From: Gnetum montanum
Taxonomy: Eukaryota > Streptophyta > Gnetopsida > Gnetales > Gnetaceae
Length of the DNA stretch: 54,500 bases
Direction of reading: 5' to 3'
Assembly: GCA_015680685.1 (NCBI GenBank)
Contig: MNCI01004186.1
Coordinates: 77,104-131,603, forward strand
Below are positions 1-11,620 of the stretch, one piece after another. The position numbers and the translations under genes were made by a program. Position 1 is the first letter of the stretch; every line of letters starts with the position of its first letter. Below the pieces are notes generated by a model. The model had not been told where the DNA came from and did not search any database. It saw nothing but the letters and a program-made list of their open reading frames with translations.

Positions 1-1212
1 CCCCGCGACCCACGGACGACTTCGGCTACATTCGAAGTCACACAGGACAATTTTGAAAATCGAAACATCTGGTTCTTACCAAAGTGTTGTGTCGGCGTAT
101 ACGCTTAGCGTATACACCCAGTTTTAAACCGTGCTGTGCTAGCGTCTACGCCCGGCGTCTACGCCCAGCATCTACTCCCAGCGTATACGCCCGACTCTCC
201 GGCGTACACGCCCAAGTACAGCAGATGCACGCGCTCGACGACAAGATCTCCAATGGCAACTTGAAGATTACACCGAAGAGCAAGGATTGAAGCAAGTGGA
301 CATCCTTCGGCGTATGCGCCCGGCGTATACGCCCAACATTCACCAGCGTATACGCCTGATGCTCAGCATACACGCTTCACATGCACACTCAGCAGGTGCA
401 ACAGAAGCAAGAATTGAAGCAAGTTGACGTCCAGCATCCATCAGCGTATACGCCCCAACGTATACACCAGCATCTATCCAAGTCTATGCCCAGCGTATAC
501 GCCCACACCCCTGATGGGACTCTTTGCTTGCTTGAGTTTCTCCGGCACAGGCAATGAAACACCAAAAAAATCTTTGAGTTTAGCATCTGTTTGACAAGAA
601 GCAGATCCCCGTGACCCATGGGTGACTTCGGCTACATTCGAAGTCACACAGGACAATTTTGAAAATCGAAACATCTGGTTCTTACCAAAGTGTTGTGCCA
701 GCGTATACGCCCAGTTTTAAACCGTGCTATGCTAGCGTCTACGCCCGGCGTCTACACCCGGCTCTCCGGCGTACACGCCCAAGTACAGTAGATGCACGCG
801 CTCGATGACAAGATCTCCAATGGCAACATGAAGATTACACCGAAGAGCAAGGATTGAAGCAAGTGGACATCCTTCGGCATATGCGCCCGGCGTATACGCC
901 CAACATTCACCAGCGTATACGCCCGACGCTCAGCATACACGCTTCACACGCACACTCAGCAGGTGCAACAGAAGCAAGAATTGAAGCAAGTCGATGTCCA
1001 GCATCCATCAGCGTATACGCCCCAACGTATACGCCAGCATCTATCCAAGTCTACGCCCAGCGTATACGCCCAGCGTATATGCCCACCATATACGCCCGGC
1101 GTACACGCCCAGCGTATACGTCGGCCTGTTGTAACGTATACGCCCAGTGTATACCATGTTTCTAAATTGTAATGCCTGGTCTATACGCCACGTGTCTCCC
1201 AGTTCGATTTTC
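1..1212 (+). repeat. 606-bp direct duplication of palindromic-word arrays in the E0 U3
   Basis: The sequence from 1 recurs from 607 at an offset of 606 (GACTTCGGCTACATTCGAAG at 18 and 624). Each copy carries two dozen or more variants of CCCAGCGTATACGCC. The core CGTATACG is its own reverse complement. Variants such as TGTATACG, CGTATACA and CATATACG differ by single CpG transitions. The second copy has a short deletion near 750 and extra words at 1060-1150. It is not coding: the open frames across it only echo the repeat. Confidence 0.85.
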
Positions 1213-1228
1213 CTAGTAATCCTACCCC

Positions 1229-1237
1229 TATAAATAG
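1229..1237 (+). promoter_or_regulatory. E0 LTR TATA box
   Basis: TATAAATAG preceded by CCTACCCC and followed by CCCAG. It has the same layout as CCCTATAAATACCCCG in the E3 3' LTR. It marks the U3/R region of the LTR, with transcription expected about 30 bases downstream on the plus strand. Confidence 0.7.
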
Positions 1238-1490
1238 CCCAGTTTTCCGCATTTACCAGGTCCGCAAAAATTTACCAGAGCAGACCCAGAGCAATTACGT
1301 TGCAGAAACCCCCTTATGCTTACGCTTATGCTGGAAGTCCTGTATGCTGAGCATAGTCCGCACTCCGCCTACCATGTCAGCCGGCTGCATCCCTCCATCC
1401 ACCGGGGCTTTACATCCGCCTTGTGTCCCCACACAACTGCGTTAGACCGGTGCACAACATTTTAACTCTATAATCCACTGTTCACGCTTA

Positions 1491-1760
1491 TTGCAAGTTC
1501 TTTTACAGTTTTACGCTAATTTGGCCCATGCTTCGTTTACGCCTGCTTATGTTTACGCTCCGTCTGTGTCCGTGTACACCCACTGTTTACGCTGTTTGCA
1601 TCTGTTTACGCCTTTTGCGCTTGTTTATGCTGTTTACGCCTGTATACGCTTACGCCGGGCCTATCTCTGTTTACGCTGTTCACACTCGACGTTGTTTACG
1701 CCTCTCTACGCTTACACTGTCTGCACCTGTTTTGCCGTTTACGCTCTGTTTTACACATAA
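1491..1760 (+). repeat. GTTTACGCC-word array in the E0 R-U5 region
   Basis: About a dozen close copies of TGTTTACGCC, with TTTACGCT and TTTATGCT variants, at irregular 10-30 base spacing downstream of the TATA box. The words share the TACGC core with the U3 palindromes but have lost the palindrome. The region stays open in two frames only because of its composition, so I do not call a gene. Confidence 0.6.
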
Positions 1761-1948
1761 CCCAGTGTATAACACTTCGGTGGCACTTGGGGAAGTCCTT
1801 GTTTGATCCGCGTGCGGACCATCCAAGGCACTCTACCTTCGTCCACTCCAGCTCGCCCTCAAGCGGAGGCAGGGTCGACTGTGCTTGTCCGCAGATCTTT
1901 CGGTGCCCGTAACATTCCAGCCTCGCACCGACGATTTTGGTCGGCACA

Positions 1949-2921
1949 CTATTGTTTCTACCTCTCTTGATACCATTAGATGTGAGCAAGCTTTTGTATT
2001 CAATGCTCTTCCACTAAATCGAGGTTGATGATACACAACTTCTTATTTTGTTCATTGTTGATGAAGTCAGATATAGCTACCCTTAGTGATGGAATATGCA
2101 ACTCAAGAGGCAAAAAAACTTTAGATCCATAAACAAGGCTATATGGGATGGCACTAGTTGTAGTCCTAAGTATTTTTTTTAGGCCCATTCATGCCACTTG
2201 TGTTTGCTTTTATATAACATCTTTTTAAGCAAGTTTATAATAACCTTGTTGTTAATTTTGGCTTGTCCATTAGCTTGTGGATAATACATTGATGAAAAGG
2301 AATGTTTAATGCTTAATTATTCACAAAAGGTTTGTGTTTCTTGGCTACTGAACTACAGTCCATTATCTGTGACTATAGTTAATGGTATGCCAAAATGGAA
2401 CACTATATTATCTAATATGAATTTATACTTGTTGAGATGTTCTTCTTCTTAAAGGAATAGCCTTAATATACTATGTTAAATATTTAGTTGCAGTGATGAT
2501 GAAGCTATGCTTTATAGAAGACTTAGGAATTCTTGGTCCAATAATGTCTATTCTCCATAGTTGAAATGACAAAGTGATTTGAGTGGTGTGTAATTTAGTT
2601 GATGGTACATGTATTAAGTTGCTATGTTGTTGATAGGTATCATAAGTTTCAACCTTTTGTAGGTAGTCAATTTGTATATAGGGCCAATAGTATCTTAATT
2701 TTTTAATCTTTGTGGCCATGGCTCTAGGTCCAATATGTCTTATGCATATACCTTCATGAACTTGCTCAAGGATTGTGCAAGCTTTAGTTTTTCCCAAAAA
2801 CAATAATTCCCATTGTAGGACCTTCAAATAGCATGTTATCAACTATAATGACATATTTTTTTGACCTTTTACATACAATGTTCTTTTAAGAGGTAGTTAA
2901 GTTTTGTGGAGGCTCACCATG
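1949..2921 (-). pseudogene. E2 integrase, Tat-type Ty3/gypsy (C-terminal part of pol)
   Basis: Read on the minus strand from 2921, the sequence gives HGEPP, then the integrase zinc-binding region (HEGICIRHIGPRAM at about 2750, followed by YYWPYIQIDY near 2670). Next comes the start of the catalytic core (WRIDIIGP, then HSFIITATKYLT ending near 2471). The middle of the core is too decayed to read. The C-terminal region returns at 2000-2188 (AIPYSLVYGSKVFLPLELH) and runs into WYQER at 1949, where E0 interrupts it. The same order is seen in E3 at 46430-47590. The upstream part of this gene lies at 16171-18420, beyond E1. Several cysteines of the zinc region are lost and stops are frequent. The 3' end of E2 is outside the window. 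Confidence 0.85.
2917..2921. other. Target-site duplication of E1, left copy
   Basis: CCATG immediately before the LTR. The right copy at 16166-16170 is TCATG. Removing E1 and one copy restores GGCTCACCATGCATTAGG, which translates on the minus strand as the expected uninterrupted E2 protein. Confidence 0.8.
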
Positions 2922-3865
2922 TGATGAGTAGTCAAGGTGCCCCTATGCCCAACCACATGAATCACAAAGTGTTCATGCGTGATTTGGTCAAATTCTATAA
3001 ACTCTATGTCTTTTGATACACTAGTCTTCTAGGAAGTGAACTTTGCCCTAATAGTCATTCATTGTCTTTCCAATTACTCTTGTGATGTACAAAGGTATGG
3101 TTAAGCGTAATTGAGGCATCTGATTTTTATTATTTTATGTTTTATTTTCTTGGTGGTTGAAATAGAGAAATGAAGTAATTTAATAACTAATTAACTAATC
3201 TCTAACTAGTTCTAACAAAAGCATCCGGTTCCACTTTTCATACATGTCCTAAACCCACGTATCCACTACTAGGGTTACCAAGCATTATGCTACTAGGTGA
3301 ACCAAGCAATAATGCTATTGGGATTACTAAGCGAATACATGTTTATGCTCGAAGCAATTGTACTTATGTGTTTAATCTATTTAGCTGAATTAATTAACTA
3401 ATCACTTGAAGTCTAATTTAGCTTAATTAATTGCATAATTAATGAAACCAATAAATGTATAAATGAATCATTAATCTATTTCAAGTGCTGCAAAGTTTGA
3501 TCAAAATGCTTGTCTTTATAGCCATTCACACTGGTGTGTTCAGGTACAACAATGCTTAAATAAAGATTCATAAACTTTCTAACTCCCACTACGAGCACTT
3601 AGAGAAATATTCTATCAAATGACAAAATTGCAAGAGCACTACCATAATTATAACTTGACTCCCCCATAAACACAACTGGTGAGCTTGTATTTATAGATTT
3701 TATTGTAGTGCTACATCAACGGGGCCCCATAGATGCAGTAAACACTATGTTGATGTGGCCCTATTGATGGGGCAACAACATGTAGATGGGGTCATGTCAA
3801 CAGGGCCTTGTCAAAGAGGCCATGTTAATGAGGGCTCATTGACACAACACAATGATGATTCATCA
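2922..3865 (-). repeat. E1 3' LTR
   Basis: 944 bases. In plus orientation it runs from TGATGAGTAG to GATTCATCA. The two ends are inverted (TGATGA and TCATCA). A minus-strand TATAAATA box lies at 3688-3695, giving a short U3 (about 170 bases) and a long R-U5, consistent with the minus orientation of the element. It pairs with 15219-16165. Confidence 0.9.
3688..3695 (-). promoter_or_regulatory. TATA box in the E1 3' LTR
   Basis: TATAAATA on the minus strand, followed by CAAGCTC. In the 5' LTR the matching site near 16000 has decayed to TATAAACA. Confidence 0.55.
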
Positions 3866-4299
3866 TACCACCATGACTGAATGAAAAGTTATCGTAGAGT
3901 TACTTTACAAAATTGGGAAGGTATGGGATTATTGAATGACTCTTGACATAACAAACTAACTTGACAAAATTGAGTGCTTAGGTGTACAAATAAACAACAT
4001 TACAAAAATTGTGATGTTCATGACACAAAATTAAACACCTTAACATGATAAATAAAACTAGACAACACATCCTCTGATGGCATAAAGGTAGTTGAGAGAA
4101 GATCAGACAATCCTAGGTGGTGGAGGTTTTGAAGGACCTTCACCAGCTTCAGGTAGGTGTAGTGGTTGAGGTAGGTATGGCTATTTTGCTACACCTACAA
4201 CCTCCAATGGAAGGCAAAAGAGATCCAGTAATGCCTTCATATTCTCCTCCTTACTCTAGGGATCATTCAATGTTCATGTGTCATCACTAATATGGGTTG
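3866..4299 (-). other. E1 3' untranslated region next to the 3' LTR
   Basis: AT-rich and without a convincing open frame. A purine-rich primer tract, expected on the minus strand just before the LTR, is not recognisable. I see nothing else. Confidence 0.5.
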
Positions 4300-6950
4300 G
4301 AATGTGGATATCCCATGGATAGGGCATTACTGAGATCAACTCCTTAATATTGACAAACTAGGTAATGAATTTTTTATGTTCGACATTGAATACCTTGATT
4401 GCATTTTGTAGCTCTTGGTAGTCATTCATTCTTTTGGATAGGTTATTGGTAGAAAATCTATGATTACTGTATTTTCCCTTAAGAACCTCAACTTTGGTGT
4501 CTACCAGTGCAAGTTTTTGCTTGGTGTCCTTGTGGTACTTGAACTTAGCCTTATACAACAAGTACAAGCTAGCCATTTACTTCTCTAGTTTTGATCATGG
4601 TCATTCAATAGTCAACATAGTCAAATTTGTATATTAAAGATTGGCAAGCTCCATGTATTCTGTCATCTCTTCAATTTGCAACTCTTTCATTTAGATTTTT
4701 GCCTTATTATAGGCATTTAGCCCATCAATAATAAATTTTCAAACTTCTCTTCCTTGCTAGAGGATTTCATTTACTTTTTCCTTCACTAATTGAATGTGCT
4801 TTTTATTAACTTCTTTCTATATATTGACCTAATCTCTATAATGATCCTTAACTCTCTCAAATTTAAGAGCCTCTAATTTCTAGGTGGCTACCTCTATTAT
4901 AGTCTTTTGGTGAAGGACATGGACCTCCTCCATGGATAGGTTTCTATTTTCAGCTACCAATCTCCTTAGCTCTGTGTTTACTTTGGCTAGGTGCTCCTAC
5001 TATTGATGGATAAAGTTGGTCAACTATTGTTTATGATCATCAACATTTCATCGGTGATGGTTCTTTATGGTTAGTTGCACATTCTCTTGGTAGGTCAGAT
5101 CCAAGGCATTTTGAATTTTATGCTGGAAAGCCTCTACCAAGGATTGGTAGAACAATGTCATGTTCATTGCACCCTCAACCCCTTTTAGTTTGGTGTGAAG
5201 ATCTTCAAGAGCTTCATATCTTGTTAATGTCGGGTTGAGAAAAGTAGGCTTGACAATTTGGGCTATTAATTCAGCAACTTCACCAGCCAAGCATTCATTC
5301 AGCTCCTTGGTTATTTTGAGTTGCCCTTCCAAGATAATGTTTTTGTACCTTGCCTTTAGAAACTCTAATTAGGTTGTAGAAATACTATGCGAAAGATCAA
5401 AGACACTCAGAAGTGGTTGCTTGGTTCCCAATAGGTGGTCTAGCAGCTCTTCATGCTGTGCTACACTTAATTTTCCACTTATGATCTCTACAAACATTTG
5501 CACATCTTTGAGTGTAGTGATGTTTGGTATAGATGTAATAGGTGCATTTAGTGTTTCAGAAATTCTATTAGCAACCACCTCTGCTACTATTTCCTATCCT
5601 TGGTGCTGCATCACTAGCATTATTGCCCCCTTGCATTCCTCCAAGTGCACCGTGAAGGTTGCAGTGTTCCTAGAAAGTTTTGGAAGTGATTGTTATTCTG
5701 AAAAAGATACTATGAACTCTCTAGCATTAGGATTTGACCTCATAGACAACTACATTTTTTGGATCAATAAAATAGATCCACCTCCTCCCATTAGGCTGAA
5801 TGTTTAGGCCTCCTCATTTAGGTGACTCAACACTAGCTAGTATATAGATGGGTCCCCACCTCTGGTGCTTGCTCATTGCTCTTGTTTGCTCAAGAGAAAT
5901 TCTCAATATTCATGCACCCATTGGGCTATTGCAGTGATGTTTGACAAAATTACTTGAGTGGAAGGTGGAGGTAGTAGCTATTTCTCCTCTTCTTGAATGA
6001 TTATTGTAGGCATTTTATCTTTCATCATCTCCACCAAATTAGCAGTCGATGCATGCCTAACAGCATCATTTGTATAATAGGCTATTTTTCCCCTTTCAAA
6101 AGAGTTTTCTAATGAGGCATGGAAAGGAGAGTGCCTTCCTTCCATGTTCATTCTCTTTAAATCACTTCTCCATATCTAGATAGATCAATTGTGGAAGGTT
6201 GATAGGGAATCTTCCACTTTGAGTAGTGCACACATGGGCAAAAAAGGTAGTGATATTGTTGGGCCTTACCATGGGATTTAGGTGGAAGGCTACAATCTTG
6301 TAGTGGATCCTTTCTACTGGTGTTAGCACATCAAACTCCTTGCACTCGACACCATAGCATCGTCAAACTCATTCCTTTTTTATGTTGGGGTCGACTTGCA
6401 TTGGAATCCTAGCAACCTAAGCACTTTAACAATGGATTACACTAAGTAGGACATTGAGATGTCCTTGATTTTGATCATTAAACCAGCCAACCTATTGTTC
6501 TAGAATAAGAATGTCTCTCCCATGTCCATTTCCTAGTGGAAGTGATAATTGGCCACATAGGAGAGGTCTTCAATTGGTCTTGTACTTCTTTAGGTTCTTG
6601 CTCTAGGAAAGAGCCAAATTTTAACTCCTGGAGCACTATTTTTTGGATCTCCCTTAATTTGATTTGATTTAGGTAGGCTTCTGTCAAGGTCACCTCAAGG
6701 TTTGCTTATTGAGTTGGTGCCTCATTTCGATGGGAATGTTTTGTTGCTGCTACTAGTTTTGGAATCTAACAAATAGATTCCACCTTGGACTCTTCCCTAA
6801 GAGGACCTGTGACATGGGTTGCAAGTGGTTCTTTCTAGGCTTGTTTTTGGCCCCTTCCCATTCTTGGCTATTTCTCTCTTGGTTGAGATGGTTTTTCTTC
6901 GTATGTGTGTTTGCCTTTTGATGCCATCTATGGTCACAAAACATCCATGG
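4300..6950 (-). pseudogene. E1 extra 3' ORF (env-position), plant retrotransposon-protein domain plus helical tail
   Basis: Minus-strand coding remnants between integrase and 3' LTR, where Athila-type elements carry an additional ORF. Reading down from 6950, a basic lysine-rich start (6753-6944) is followed near 6440-6100 by a segment with TPVERIHYKIVAFHLNP, NLPQLIYLDM and LSFPCLI. That spacing resembles the domain often annotated as a putative plant transposon protein. Then come Gln/Glu/Leu-rich stretches (5048-5578 and 4358-4576) that look helical. Stops and frameshifts break it throughout. E3 carries a comparable domain on its antisense strand (about 41200-41560). Its function is unknown. 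The envelope label often used for this position is not supported here: I see no signal peptide or clear membrane segment. Confidence 0.55.
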
Positions 6951-9019
6951 ATTAGTAGATATAACATGTAACTTTAAATATTTGAATACCTTATCTCGTT
7001 AGTTAGTTATACTTTGCTAAGGTTGGACCATGGCAGATTGATTATTTTATTACTTAATTTTTATTATAAGTGTCATAGAAGCTCATTGGAAGAGTTTAAA
7101 TTTTATAATTTGGTGTTTAAATGTTGATTTCTTAGTTAAACCTTTGTGGAAGTTACAAAAAATGACAAAAAAGTCTCTATAAAAAATGACACATTTGTGG
7201 CCCCCACGATTAAGAGCTTACCTCCCATAGCTATAGGGTTGAAGAACAGGTTGATTTGGATAAATGGTTAAGAAGTTATGAGCTCTAAAAATTTGAAAAA
7301 CTTCCTTGAAATTTGTGAGAAAATGTGAAAATTTCTAAGGGGTCACACATACTTATATTATTTTTGCACTATGTCAACGGGGTTTCATTTATGAGGTTCA
7401 TAGATAAAATTTTCAAATGTGAATATCGTGAATAATATAAGGAATTTTTTAATGAATTTGGAGTCCATGGAGTCCTAGAAAATTCAAGAATATGATGAAA
7501 TCATTGAAGAGATTCTTTGAAAGCTCAAAAATTGAAAATTTTGATGGAGAATATGTGCATTGGAAAAAATATGTAAAGGAGTACATGGTTGGATGCAGAA
7601 TATGTGTGTATGAAAGATTCTGATTACAAGAATGCCTAAGGATAAGGTGCTTAATAAATCCAACCAAGAGATATGGAAGTGAGTCCTCCGCATAGCAGGA
7701 ATATGCCTTGTTTATCCTTTCATGAATTCAACCTAAGGAGTATGTGGGCCCCATAGGTGATTAATGGTTGATGGAAGTTAAGGACCAAAACTTAAAAGAT
7801 TCTACCCAAGAATTCAAGTACATCAGACAAAGACACCAAATCATTAACATGGATACTAGTAGTTAGGTGAGTTATGGTTAGTATAGACGGCTGATGGAGA
7901 AGGTGGAATGGAATTCTAAATTGAGGTCATAAGAAGTCCTTTGTAAATTTTGTGTTTAAATGGCTTGAAAAGATTCATCTTTAGTCCAAACCAAAACCAA
8001 CCACTTTTAGTGACTTTGCATCATCACTCCAAGACTGATCCGCCTCCTCAAGATATAAGAGTGCATCCAAAAAACAACTACCTTTCCATAAAGAGAAGAA
8101 AAGAGAAGCAAAAAGTGAGAAAGGGCCTTAGTTAGAGAGGACCTTCATGCATGGGTAATATGTTTTTCTAGTCCCATAACTAGTGCTTGTAGCCTGTTTA
8201 TTTTTCTTAGGGATGTGCTTTAAATTCCCATCATGTTTATTTTTTATTTTTTTCTTTTTAGATGGAAACCACACCATGTAAAGACTTTGTTCAACTTCGT
8301 ATTATTGATCGACATGGAATGGTAAGAAGTCTATAAAAAAATTCATGCACCCGAGCAAGTAGAAGAGTACAAAGAGTATTGAGTCCCCTTGAAGTTACAC
8401 CCTATGCAAACCTTTGAATCCTTCCCAATTTTGGAAACTAACAAGGTTACAAATTTATTAAAATTTTATTTAATGAGAAGGAACCTCAAGCTTTCAAAGG
8501 AAGGAAAACCATAACGCTTGAGGATGGGTGGATGTCGTGGACTTACTACAATTCCATGAAAAAGAAACCATGTCTTAGCCATCGATACAAAAATTCAGAA
8601 ATAGAAATCAAAAATTAGCAAACAAAAAATTAAGCACAAATGACCATTAGTAACAACTACAACACCACAATGTCCTGTTCAGAGAAAGCATGTTTATTAA
8701 CAAAAATTAGAAAATCAAACTAAAATAAAGTAAAATATATAAGAAAGTGTAAAATACTCAAGAAAGACTTAAATGTAATAATGGTGGTGTAACACAAAAA
8801 ATGGTGTAAAATAGGAAGAATTTTTAAAATAAAAAAGGTGTAAAATAAACAATCTACAAAATAAAAATGTATAAAACAAAAAAAATAGAAAAAATGAGGA
8901 GCCATGTATATGATTAGCATGAATGGCCATCTCCCCCACAACTGAGTTGGAAGGATGAGATCTAAAAAATTAAGTGTGGTTACCCATCTGTTGAGGTATT
9001 TGTTGCACTAGTTGATTTT
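6951..9019 (-). other. E1 spacer between integrase and the 3' ORF
   Basis: About 2 kb, AT-rich, no supported ORF on the element strand. Positions 8205-8720 are similar to 27352-28020 in E5, so this part belongs to the family and is not a later insertion. On the plus strand a T-rich run ending TTTTTAG lies just before ATGGAAACC (8262), which resembles a splice acceptor, but no coding frame there is conserved between the two copies. Confidence 0.5.
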
Positions 9020-10130
9020 GAATTTTGGAAAGGATTTATCTGTTGGACATTAATCAACTGCTTTTTGTTTCAGCTTTCATGTTTGTATATGATCATGGCC
9101 CCAAAAGGAAAGGTTTCATAAATTATATAAGGCCCTTTAAACAACATTTAAAATTTTTTTGCAGTACATGTTTGGGATTCCAATAGAGAACCTTATCTCT
9201 CGATTGAAATTTTACTTTATATATTCTGAGATCATGATGTTTTTTATTGAATGCCTTTTGCACTTCATTCCAAGATAGGGCTACCAATTGATTTTCTTCT
9301 AGCACATTGAGGTTGATCAGTCTTTCTTTTTGTGCTAGACTTAGGTCAAGGTCTAGGTCATAGGCTGTTGAGAGTGTATAAAGCTTAGATTGAATTGGAA
9401 GCATTGGAATTTTTCCATACACTAACTCATAGGAAGAGTAGCCAATAGAGAGTTTCCATGTTGAGTAGTAGGCTCAAAGGGCATCGTTGAGTTTCATGCT
9501 CTAGTCTCTCCTATATTTGTTAAAAGTTCTTGTTAAAATCTTTGTTATCTCCCTGTTAGTCACCTCTACTTGATTTTTGGCTTGGGGGGTGATAGGGTGT
9601 TGTTAATTTATGTTTAACCCCAAAGTGTTACATGAGTTTTCAAAAAGTATTACTTGTAAAATGGGTTTCATTGTTAGAAATCAGTGCACATGACATCCCA
9701 AACCTATTCACAACATTTTATTGTACAAATCGAGTAGTAGTGGATGATGTATAGTCAGTGAAGGCTACTACTTCTACCCATTTGGTACAGTAGTCAATGA
9801 TGATGATTATATATGCCTTCCTATTAGACATGGGTGTGATGGGACCCATGAAATCTATGCCCTATATATCAAAAAGTTCTAGTGATTGAATCCACTATTG
9901 AGGACCCTCCATTCATGTGGTCATCCCACTATCTCATTAATAGCATTTACAAGATTAGATAATTGGAGGGCATCCCTAACTATTATGGGCCAACAATATC
10001 CTGCCATCAGGATTTTTATGGCTGTGTTTCCCATCATAGTGGCCTCTGCAAGGACCTTCGTAAGCATCCTAGAGAATGCATAATTGATCTACATTAGGGA
10101 AAAACCAATGAACCAAGCTGTTGGCACATA
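9020..10130 (-). pseudogene. E1 integrase
   Basis: On the minus strand the zinc region (EGPCRGH near 10060) is followed by the catalytic core GIDFMGPI (about 9850), which keeps the first Asp. IIIIIDYCTKWVEVVAF comes next. Near 9675 the motif that normally reads SDNGTHF is SNNETHF, so the second catalytic Asp is Asn. Next comes LTTPYHP (about 9600). The glutamate region after it is scrambled by a frameshift. The C-terminal part (9123-9422, AYDLDLDLSLAQKERLINL) matches E5 closely. It is the enzyme for inserting the cDNA, and dead in this copy. Confidence 0.85.
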
Positions 10131-10389
10131 TCTTATAAAGGTATCCATTGATTTCCATGAAGTTCTTAGCCCGATGAAGAAACTATTGTTTCTTCCTATG
10201 GTCTAGACCTTGTGGCATCTTTTGAGTGAGAAGATAAGTGAGGATTCCATCATACCATTTTGGTTCTATGGTTATGTGCTTATTTATTACACCAAAAAAG
10301 AGAATTTCATTACAAAATAGATCAAATAATGGGCTTTCTTTTTTGTTATCCCATCACAATTGAAATAAGTGAGTAGTGACTAGCTTCTC

Positions 10390-11620
10390 AGTTTCCTTTC
10401 AATCTAACATTGTAAGATCAAATTCTTGCAAGATCATCAACCACTTTCTGACATGGAGGCTCACCGTTGGCTTGTTCATGAGGAAGTGCATGGAACTATG
10501 GCCAGTGTGTGTAAATACTTTATATCCAAGCACATAGTGCCTAAACGTTTCTAGAGCATACACCACTACGATTAGTTTTTCTTCCATGGTGGTGTAATTC
10601 AGTTGTGCACACATAATGATTTGACTTGTGTAGTAGATGTAATATGGACATTTGTTATTATCCAATTATGTAAGTATGGCTTCCAAGATGTAATTAGTGC
10701 ATCTATCATGTTATGGAATGGTCTGGACCAGTCAGGTGCTTATAGAATTAGAGTCTCTATGAGCTTCTATTTGAGGCTTTGAAATGAATTCTCACATTCC
10801 TTACTCCAAATGAAGGGAGCATATTTCTTTGTTAGCTCAAACAATAATTTTGCAATCTTAGAGAAATTCTCTATGAATCATCAGTAGTAACCAGTGTGTC
10901 CAAGGAGTGATTGAACATATTTAATGATTTTTAGTTGGTGAGTGATTCCTTGGATGACCTTTATCATTTCAGGGTCTAGCTTGATCCCTTTCTATAAAAT
11001 TTGATGTCCTAATATAATACCCTTTGAAACCATGAGATGGATCTTTTGCTAATTAAGCTACAAATTTCTCTCCACACATATTTTTAGTACTTGTGAAAAG
11101 TGGTTCAAGGCTTGCTTGAATGTAGCATCATAAGTGGAGAAATCATACATGAGGACTTCCACTCCACTACCTATTTGCTACTGAAAGATATGTAAGATAA
11201 GATGTTGGAAAGTGGCATGAGTATTGCATAGACCAAAAGGCATCTTGTGATATGCAAAGGTCCCCTAGGGACTTGTGAATGTTTTTTTTGGCCTAATATT
11301 TTGGTGTAATTTGGATTTGGTTATAGCCACTATAATCATCTAGAAAACTATAATAGTAATGCCCAAATATGGTGTCCAAAACCTAATCAATGAATGACAA
11401 TGGAAAGTGATCTTTGAATTTTGCCATGTTTAATAGTCGCAACTCAATACAAACCTACCATTTTCCACCTCTCTTTAGCACTATCATGAGTGGGCTGATC
11501 CACTCACTATTCGCAATGGGGTAGATGAACTTTGCCTTAAAGAGTTGCTCAATCTTCTCTTTGATAATTTGATTTAATTTTGGGTTCAATTGTCATTGTG
11601 GTTGACTCCTTGGCTTCATG
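10390..11620 (-). pseudogene. E1 reverse transcriptase and RNase H
   Basis: Minus strand. The RT fingers/palm read CIELRLLNMAKFKDHFPLSF (about 11400-11460) and FLDDYSGYNQIQITP (about 11310-11360). The catalytic strand near 11150 reads VEVLMYDFSTYD, where Athila-type enzymes have FMDDF, so a catalytic Asp has become Tyr. ILGHQIL and LLGHTGYY follow in the connection region. RNase H is at 10399-10700: TTMEEKLIVVVYALETFRHY, then VFTHTGHSSMHFLMNK, where the usual Asp of the DH motif is Gly. Together these two domains copy the element RNA into DNA. Both are inactivated. Confidence 0.88.

Larger units (their letters stand above)
1..1948 (+). repeat. E0: long terminal repeat, left end outside the window
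   Basis: Plus-strand LTR of a Ty3/gypsy-like element. It has a TATA box at 1229-1237. It ends in TCGGCACA at 1948, and the disrupted integrase of E2 begins at the next base. Its last 200 bases contain AAGTCCTTGTTTGATCCG and TTTTGGTCGGCACA, which resemble the R-U5 ends of the E3 LTRs (33500-33668, 50000-50152) and of the minus-strand LTR at 30894-32019. The 5' TG terminus is not in the window, so the LTR is longer than 1.95 kb. Because it joins E2 coding sequence directly on its 3' side, it is either a solo LTR or the 3' LTR of an element lying to the left. It is CpG-rich, unlike the AT-rich elements around it, so it is probably the youngest insertion here. Confidence 0.75.

Noticed and set aside
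84-1172. Several open frames giving RIRPAYTP-like peptides
   Set aside because: They are translations of the CGTATACGCC repeat in various phases on both strands, inside an LTR; no gene signal.
1966-1985. TGGTATCAAGAG on the minus strand as an initiator-tRNA primer site
   Set aside because: It lies inside E2 integrase coding sequence (WYQER) and has no LTR end beside it in that orientation.
5421-5807. 128-codon plus-strand open frame
   Set aside because: It is antisense to the E1 extra ORF, low in complexity and Ser-rich; no start context or family. It reads as a shadow frame.
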